DNA of 10,129 nt, taken from NCBI GenBank assembly GCA_014061035.1, contig JACGMN010000129.1, positions 1-10,129 on the forward strand, written 5' to 3'. The notes under the pieces were generated by a model that saw only the letters and a program-made list of their open reading frames with translations, searched no databases and was not told the DNA's origin. Of the stretch, positions 7,086 to 10,129 are shown in pieces. The stretch's first letter is position 1, and each line of letters opens with the position of its first letter. The translations under genes were made by a program, and so were the position numbers. This DNA comes from Candidatus Methanophagales archaeon. Its GTDB lineage: Archaea; Halobacteriota; Syntropharchaeia; Alkanophagales; Methanospirareceae.

Positions 7086-7179
7086 GGATTGAGGGCTAAG
7101 GGCTAAAGGCTAAAGGCTAAAGGCTAAAGGGTAAGGGCTAAAGGGTAAAGGGTAAGGGGTGAACCGTGAACCTTGAACC
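7082..7179 (-). repeat. Composite heptanucleotide array, inverted copy of the 858-962 array
   Basis: Fourteen 7-bp units run without a phase break. Read on the minus strand they are three GGTTCA-type units, nine CCCTTA/CCTTTA-type units, then CCCTCAA and TCCTCAA. This is the same block order, and the same count of nine in the middle block, as the array before cdc48. The left end overlaps the last bases of the DUF1638 gene. On the plus strand, 7129-7159 holds five G-runs (GGG, GGG, GGG, GGG, GGGG) with loops of 3, 5, 4 and 3 bases, a textbook G-quadruplex pattern, about 60-90 bp before the mat start. Confidence 0.94.
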
Positions 7180-7185
7180 TTAGGG

Positions 7186-7195
7186 TTATTTATAA
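7186..7195 (+). promoter_or_regulatory. TATA box of mat, inside a small palindrome
   Basis: TTATTTATAA lies within the inverted repeat GGTTAT-TT-ATAACC (7184-7197). Its centre predicts a transcript start near 7216, five bases before the ATG at 7221. This supports that ATG over the one at 7200 and implies a nearly leaderless mRNA. The palindrome could also be bound by a dimeric regulator, but that is speculation. Confidence 0.55.
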
Positions 7196-7220
7196 CCGTA
7201 TGAAACAATCAATCAACAAC

Positions 7221-8435
7221 ATGGTAGTATCAATAGAGAGAAACATAAATGTTGAGTTTGTAAGTGGAAAACCGGTTGAAGAGCAAGAGATAGAAATAGT
7301 GGAAAGAAAAGGCCTGGGGCATCCGGACAGTTTATGTGATGGTATAGCAGAGGCGGTCAGTATAGCGTTATGCAACGAGTATAAGAGAAGATGTGGCAAG
7401 ATATTGCACCATAACACTGATAAAGTACAACTCGTTGCTGGTAGGTCGAATCCGAGATATGGTGGCGGTGAGGTTATTTCGCCGATATATATCTTGTTAG
7501 GCGGTCGAGCGACGCGAGCATTTGACGGCGAAGAGATCGCGGTTGATATAGTAGCAGCGGACGCGGCGAAGGCATATCTGAGAAACGTTAGAAATTTAGA
7601 CGTGGATAGTCACGTAATAGTGGATAGTAAGCTGAGAAAAGGGTCTTCAGACCTTATAGAAGTTTTTAGTGGTAAGAGTAAGACCGATACAGTAATACCA
7701 ATAGCGAATGACACCTCTTTTGGCGTTGCGCATGCACCGCTCTCGGAGATTGAGGCTATAGCACTTAATGTAGAAAATAAGGTGATGGCAGAGTATCGCA
7801 AGAAAGAAAAGGCGATAGGCGAGGATATGAAGGTTATGGCACTTAGAGAAGACGGTAAGATAACGTTAACGATCGGTGACGCTTTCGTTTCTAAATACGT
7901 GGATGACTATGAGCACTATGAAGATATAAAGCGGCAGTTAAGAGGATATATAAGCGGCGTAGCGGAAGCGTATACAAACCGCGAACTAAATATTCTGACA
8001 AATATGGCAGATACGCCCAACTCCGTATATATCACCGTGACCGGAACGTCAGCAGAGATGGGGGACGATGGATGCGCTGGCCGCGGTAACCGGTGCAGTG
8101 GGCTTATCACACCTAACAGACCGATAAGCATGGAAGGAACACCGGGGAAGAACCCTGTGAACCATACCGGAAAGATATACAATTTACTTGCCAGTAAAAT
8201 AGCCAGCGAGGTAGTAGAGAACGTGGACGGAGTGCGAGAGGTGTACATAAAGGTTCTTTCTGAGATAGGTAGAAGGATAGACGACCCGAAGGTAGCAACT
8301 GCTCAGATTCTTCCGAAGAGCGGTGTAAATCCGGAAGCAGTAAAGGTGAAAGTGAAACGAATAACAGATGAGTGGCTTTTAAACATATCTGAGATCACGG
8401 AGATGGCGGCGAGAGGAGAATTGAGAACGTTTTAA
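7221..8435 (+). CDS. mat: Archaeal-type S-adenosylmethionine synthetase (methionine adenosyltransferase)
   Basis: The enzyme makes S-adenosylmethionine from methionine and ATP in the cytosol, supplying methyl donors and radical-SAM cofactor. The 404-residue product belongs to the archaeal MAT family, which is very divergent from bacterial MetK. Recognisable motifs are ERKGLGHPDSLCDGIAE (GLGHPD at 31-36), LHHNTDKVQL (from residue 62), YGGGEVISPIYILLGGRAT, ANDTSFGVAHAPLSE, the glycine/acid-rich GTSAEMGDDG (275-284) and KNPVNHTGKIYNLLA. The start at 7221 is chosen because archaeal MATs begin a few residues before RNI.V and because the TATA box spacing fits. Upstream in-frame starts at 7200 (ATG) and 7173 (TTG, inside the repeat array) would add residues unlike the family. 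dapB follows after 42 bp and may be cotranscribed. Confidence 0.97.
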   Translation: MVVSIERNINVEFVSGKPVEEQEIEIVERKGLGHPDSLCDGIAEAVSIALCNEYKRRCGKILHHNTDKVQLVAGRSNPRYGGGEVISPIYILLGGRATRAFDGEEIAVDIVAADAAKAYLRNVRNLDVDSHVIVDSKLRKGSSDLIEVFSGKSKTDTVIPIANDTSFGVAHAPLSEIEAIALNVENKVMAEYRKKEKAIGEDMKVMALREDGKITLTIGDAFVSKYVDDYEHYEDIKRQLRGYISGVAEAYTNRELNILTNMADTPNSVYITVTGTSAEMGDDGCAGRGNRCSGLITPNRPISMEGTPGKNPVNHTGKIYNLLASKIASEVVENVDGVREVYIKVLSEIGRRIDDPKVATAQILPKSGVNPEAVKVKVKRITDEWLLNISEITEMAARGELRTF

Positions 8436-8446
8436 TTTAACTACTC

Positions 8447-8474
8447 GTGTTCAGGGGTCAGGGGTCAGGGTTAG
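8447..8474 (+). repeat. Short heptanucleotide array between mat and dapB
   Basis: Four 7-bp units, GTGTTCA, GGGGTCA, GGGGTCA and GGGTTAG, fill almost the whole mat-dapB gap and end 3 bp before the first dapB ATG. The nonamer TAACTACTC (8438-8446) precedes the first unit directly, as at 849-857. The terminal GGTTAG unit matches the end of the 6155-6218 array. This looks like a short or incipient member of the family. Confidence 0.85.
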
Positions 8475-8477
8475 AAA

Positions 8478-9311
8478 ATGATGAAGATAAAAGTAGCGGT
8501 TGCGGGTGCTGGTGGGAGGATGGGGCGCCTGGTGGTGAACGGCATAGTGGGAAATGATAAGATGGAACTGGTAGCAGGTTTTAGCCGGACTGGTCTTGGT
8601 GAGGAGGTGGCACCGGGAATAGTGATATCAAATCCTGGTTATGAGATGGAGAAGGAGCTAAAATCGGTTAACCCTGATGTGCTTGTGGATTTTACTAATG
8701 CTGACTCAGCGGTTGCAAACGTTGAAGCTGCCGCACGTAACAGGATAAAACTCGTGGTCGGGACGACGGGATTCTCGGCAGAGCAGCTCAAGACGCTGGA
8801 AAACGCTATAACAGGCAATGTACCCGCTATCATCTCCCCCAACTTCGCTATTGGTGTGAATGTCTTCTGGAAATTGATTGCAGAAGCAGCGCGACAGCTC
8901 CGGGCATATAAGTATCAGATGGAGATTATAGAGATGCATCATTCGCAAAAAAAGGATGCTCCGAGTGGGACGGCAGTTAAAGCCGCAGAGATATTATCTT
9001 GTTATACTACGAAAGGTGCAAGTAAATGTAAATTCGTTTATGGCAGGCAGGGCATAACAGGCGAGCGAACGGCAGATGAGATCGGAATACATGCAGTACG
9101 TGCTGGTGAGATCGTCGGTGAGCATACCGTGTTATATGCTGGCACCGGGGAACGTTTGGAGATAACACATCGTGCACAGAGCAGGGAAGCTTTCGCTCAG
9201 GGTGCGATAATGGCTATCGAATGGATTAGCGGTAAAGAGGTAGGCAGAATATATTCGATGGACGAGATGATGCGGGAGATGGAGCTGGAGCTGGAGCTGG
9301 AACAGGGATGA
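8478..9311 (+). CDS. dapB: 4-hydroxy-tetrahydrodipicolinate reductase
   Basis: This NAD(P)H-dependent reductase acts in the diaminopimelate route to lysine, converting hydroxy-tetrahydrodipicolinate to tetrahydrodipicolinate. The 277-residue product has an N-terminal Rossmann motif VAGAGGRMG (about residues 8-16), then VDFTNADSA and VVGTTGF. SPNFAIGVNVFWKLI follows, then the catalytic/substrate motif EMHHSQKKDAPSGTA with its His pair and Lys, and the C-terminal IHAVRAGEIVGEHTV and ITHRAQSREAFAQGA segments. The second ATG (8481) may be the true start; no Shine-Dalgarno site is seen. The last residues, MELELELEQG, come from a GGAGCT hexamer tandem (9281-9298) and extend slightly beyond the usual family end. 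No other lysine gene is visible in the window. Confidence 0.97.
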   Translation: MMKIKVAVAGAGGRMGRLVVNGIVGNDKMELVAGFSRTGLGEEVAPGIVISNPGYEMEKELKSVNPDVLVDFTNADSAVANVEAAARNRIKLVVGTTGFSAEQLKTLENAITGNVPAIISPNFAIGVNVFWKLIAEAARQLRAYKYQMEIIEMHHSQKKDAPSGTAVKAAEILSCYTTKGASKCKFVYGRQGITGERTADEIGIHAVRAGEIVGEHTVLYAGTGERLEITHRAQSREAFAQGAIMAIEWISGKEVGRIYSMDEMMREMELELELEQG

Positions 9312-9362
9312 TGCTTGGAGGTGGCTAAGGCGTTTTGTACTCAGCACCAAGATAAAATGAGA

Positions 9363-9372
9363 TATTTAAATA
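9363..9372 (+). promoter_or_regulatory. TATA-like palindrome before the STAND gene
   Basis: TATTTAAATA is a perfect palindrome and a good TATA match. Its centre lies about 30 bp before the ATG at 9398, predicting a transcript start near 9394. The rest of the 86-bp gap after dapB shows nothing else recognisable. Confidence 0.45.
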
Positions 9373-9397
9373 TCGGGATTTATTAATAATTGATCAA

Positions 9398-10129
9398 ATG
9401 AAAGCAAGAAAAATAAAACAGCGTATAACAGAGTATATTTGGTTCGTGCTACGCTTCGCTCGGAACTTCAGATACGCTCAAAACGTTAAGTGGAATCGGG
9501 GTAATGGTAGGGGGCAGATTAAGATGACGAAAGTAAAAAAGTGGAAAGAGTGGGTTGAAACACAGATGAAAGAGTGGGGATGTAAGATAGAAGTAGTTCC
9601 AGTTATTAATCTTTTTGGAATAATATCCCTCTCGCTTACCAGAGGGAGATTAGATAAAAATCCAGAAAATTGGAGCGAAGACGATAAAAAAAGGATTGAG
9701 GAGTTTCTAACTAAAGAAAACCTAGATATATCACTGAAAGACTTTAGCGACCGGCTTAAAGAAGAAATTAAACAAATCAGTGAAGAAAATTTCAAACGCA
9801 TATTAGATGAAATGGATGTAAGAGCAAAAAAAACATCTAAAATTCAATATTTCCCTGAGGATCACTGTCCGCCTAATGTCGCTGCTTTTGTCAATAGAAG
9901 CGCGGAACAAACAAATTTAGAAAAACTGATACGACAATCTAAAAAACACATGATTTTAATCCTGGGAATAGCAGGGATAGGAAAGACGCAAATTGCTGCG
10001 AAACTCTTGGAAAATATAAAAACTGATTATATAACTTATTGGAAGGAAATGTACAAGGTAGATACATTTTATACAGTAACAAAGAATCTTGCTGGATTTT
10101 TAAGAGATAATAACGATCCTGAACTTGCG
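9398..10129 (+). CDS. STAND/NB-ARC-like P-loop NTPase, C-terminus cut by window edge
   Basis: The frame is open from the ATG at 9398 to the window end (244 codons). A Walker A motif GIAGIGKT lies at residues 190-197. The preceding AFVNRSAEQTNLEKL segment (from 163) resembles the F-V-GR-E-EL-L lead-in typical of STAND NTPases (NB-ARC, NACHT and relatives). Such proteins are large signal-transducing or immune switches, usually with C-terminal repeats that would lie outside the window. The N-terminal region (about 45-160) is charged and helical and matches no domain I recognise. The ATG at 9524 is an alternative start: residues 1-42 are compositionally different and may be translated repeat. The gene is AT-rich (20 G+C of 60 at 9661-9720 against 34 of 60 in dapB at 9061-9120), suggesting horizontal transfer. 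A defence role is inference. Confidence 0.75.
   Translation, partial: MKARKIKQRITEYIWFVLRFARNFRYAQNVKWNRGNGRGQIKMTKVKKWKEWVETQMKEWGCKIEVVPVINLFGIISLSLTRGRLDKNPENWSEDDKKRIEEFLTKENLDISLKDFSDRLKEEIKQISEENFKRILDEMDVRAKKTSKIQYFPEDHCPPNVAAFVNRSAEQTNLEKLIRQSKKHMILILGIAGIGKTQIAAKLLENIKTDYITYWKEMYKVDTFYTVTKNLAGFLRDNNDPELA

Noticed and set aside
858..7179. Repeat arrays as CRISPR
   Set aside because: Units are 7 bp with no spacers, and no cas genes are visible.
7173..7220. mat start at the TTG (7173) or ATG (7200)
   Set aside because: The TTG lies in the repeat array, and both precede the predicted transcript start. The added residues do not fit the family N-terminus.
9478..9801. 107-codon minus-strand open frame
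   Set aside because: It is antisense to the STAND-like gene, whose plus-strand frame stays open with a P-loop; the minus peptide is Ser/Leu/Phe-rich as expected from an antisense reading.

Overview
The window is a stretch of archaeal chromosome. Ribosomal protein eS4 occurs only in archaea and eukaryotes. The Cdc48/VAT ATPase has the archaeal N-D1-D2 layout, the methionine adenosyltransferase is the divergent archaeal type, and TATA-like boxes lie just upstream of several genes with few Shine-Dalgarno motifs. The DUF1638 gene fits an anaerobic, methanogen- or ANME-like euryarchaeon. That placement is inference; nothing here fixes the lineage.

Layout. A membrane-anchored Lon-like (S16) protease is read leftwards from 797 and runs off the left edge. 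It diverges from a large cdc48 gene (975-4601) whose second AAA domain is interrupted by a 460-residue intein. A 270-bp spacer with 8-mer and 12-mer tandem repeats leads to an overlapping ribosomal pair, rps4e-rpl5. Next come a DUF1638 gene, the S-adenosylmethionine synthetase gene (mat), dapB of lysine biosynthesis, and the start of an AT-rich STAND/NB-ARC-like P-loop NTPase that runs off the right edge. Everything except the protease is on the plus strand. Apart from the rps4e/rpl5 overlap, the genes look like separate housekeeping units. The two proteolysis/unfolding genes at the left share one promoter region. The last gene looks like the edge of an accessory or defence island.

The most unusual feature is a family of perfectly phased 7-bp tandem arrays filling four intergenic gaps (about 858-962, 6155-6218, 7082-7179, 8447-8474), each ending just before or shortly upstream of a start codon. 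The two long arrays share one composite order: a GGTTCA block, then nine CCCTTA-type heptads, then a CCCTCAA cap. They are inverted relative to each other and flank the cdc48-to-DUF1638 block. Two arrays are preceded by the same nonamer, TAACTACTC. The G-rich strands of the long arrays match the G-quadruplex pattern.

The second notable feature is the intein. It keeps Cys1, the terminal His-Asn and a Ser at +1, but its block B TxxH motif reads SGNQ, and the first LAGLIDADG motif has Lys where the catalytic acid should be. This suggests a dead endonuclease and unusual, possibly slow or conditional, splicing in the middle of an important unfoldase.
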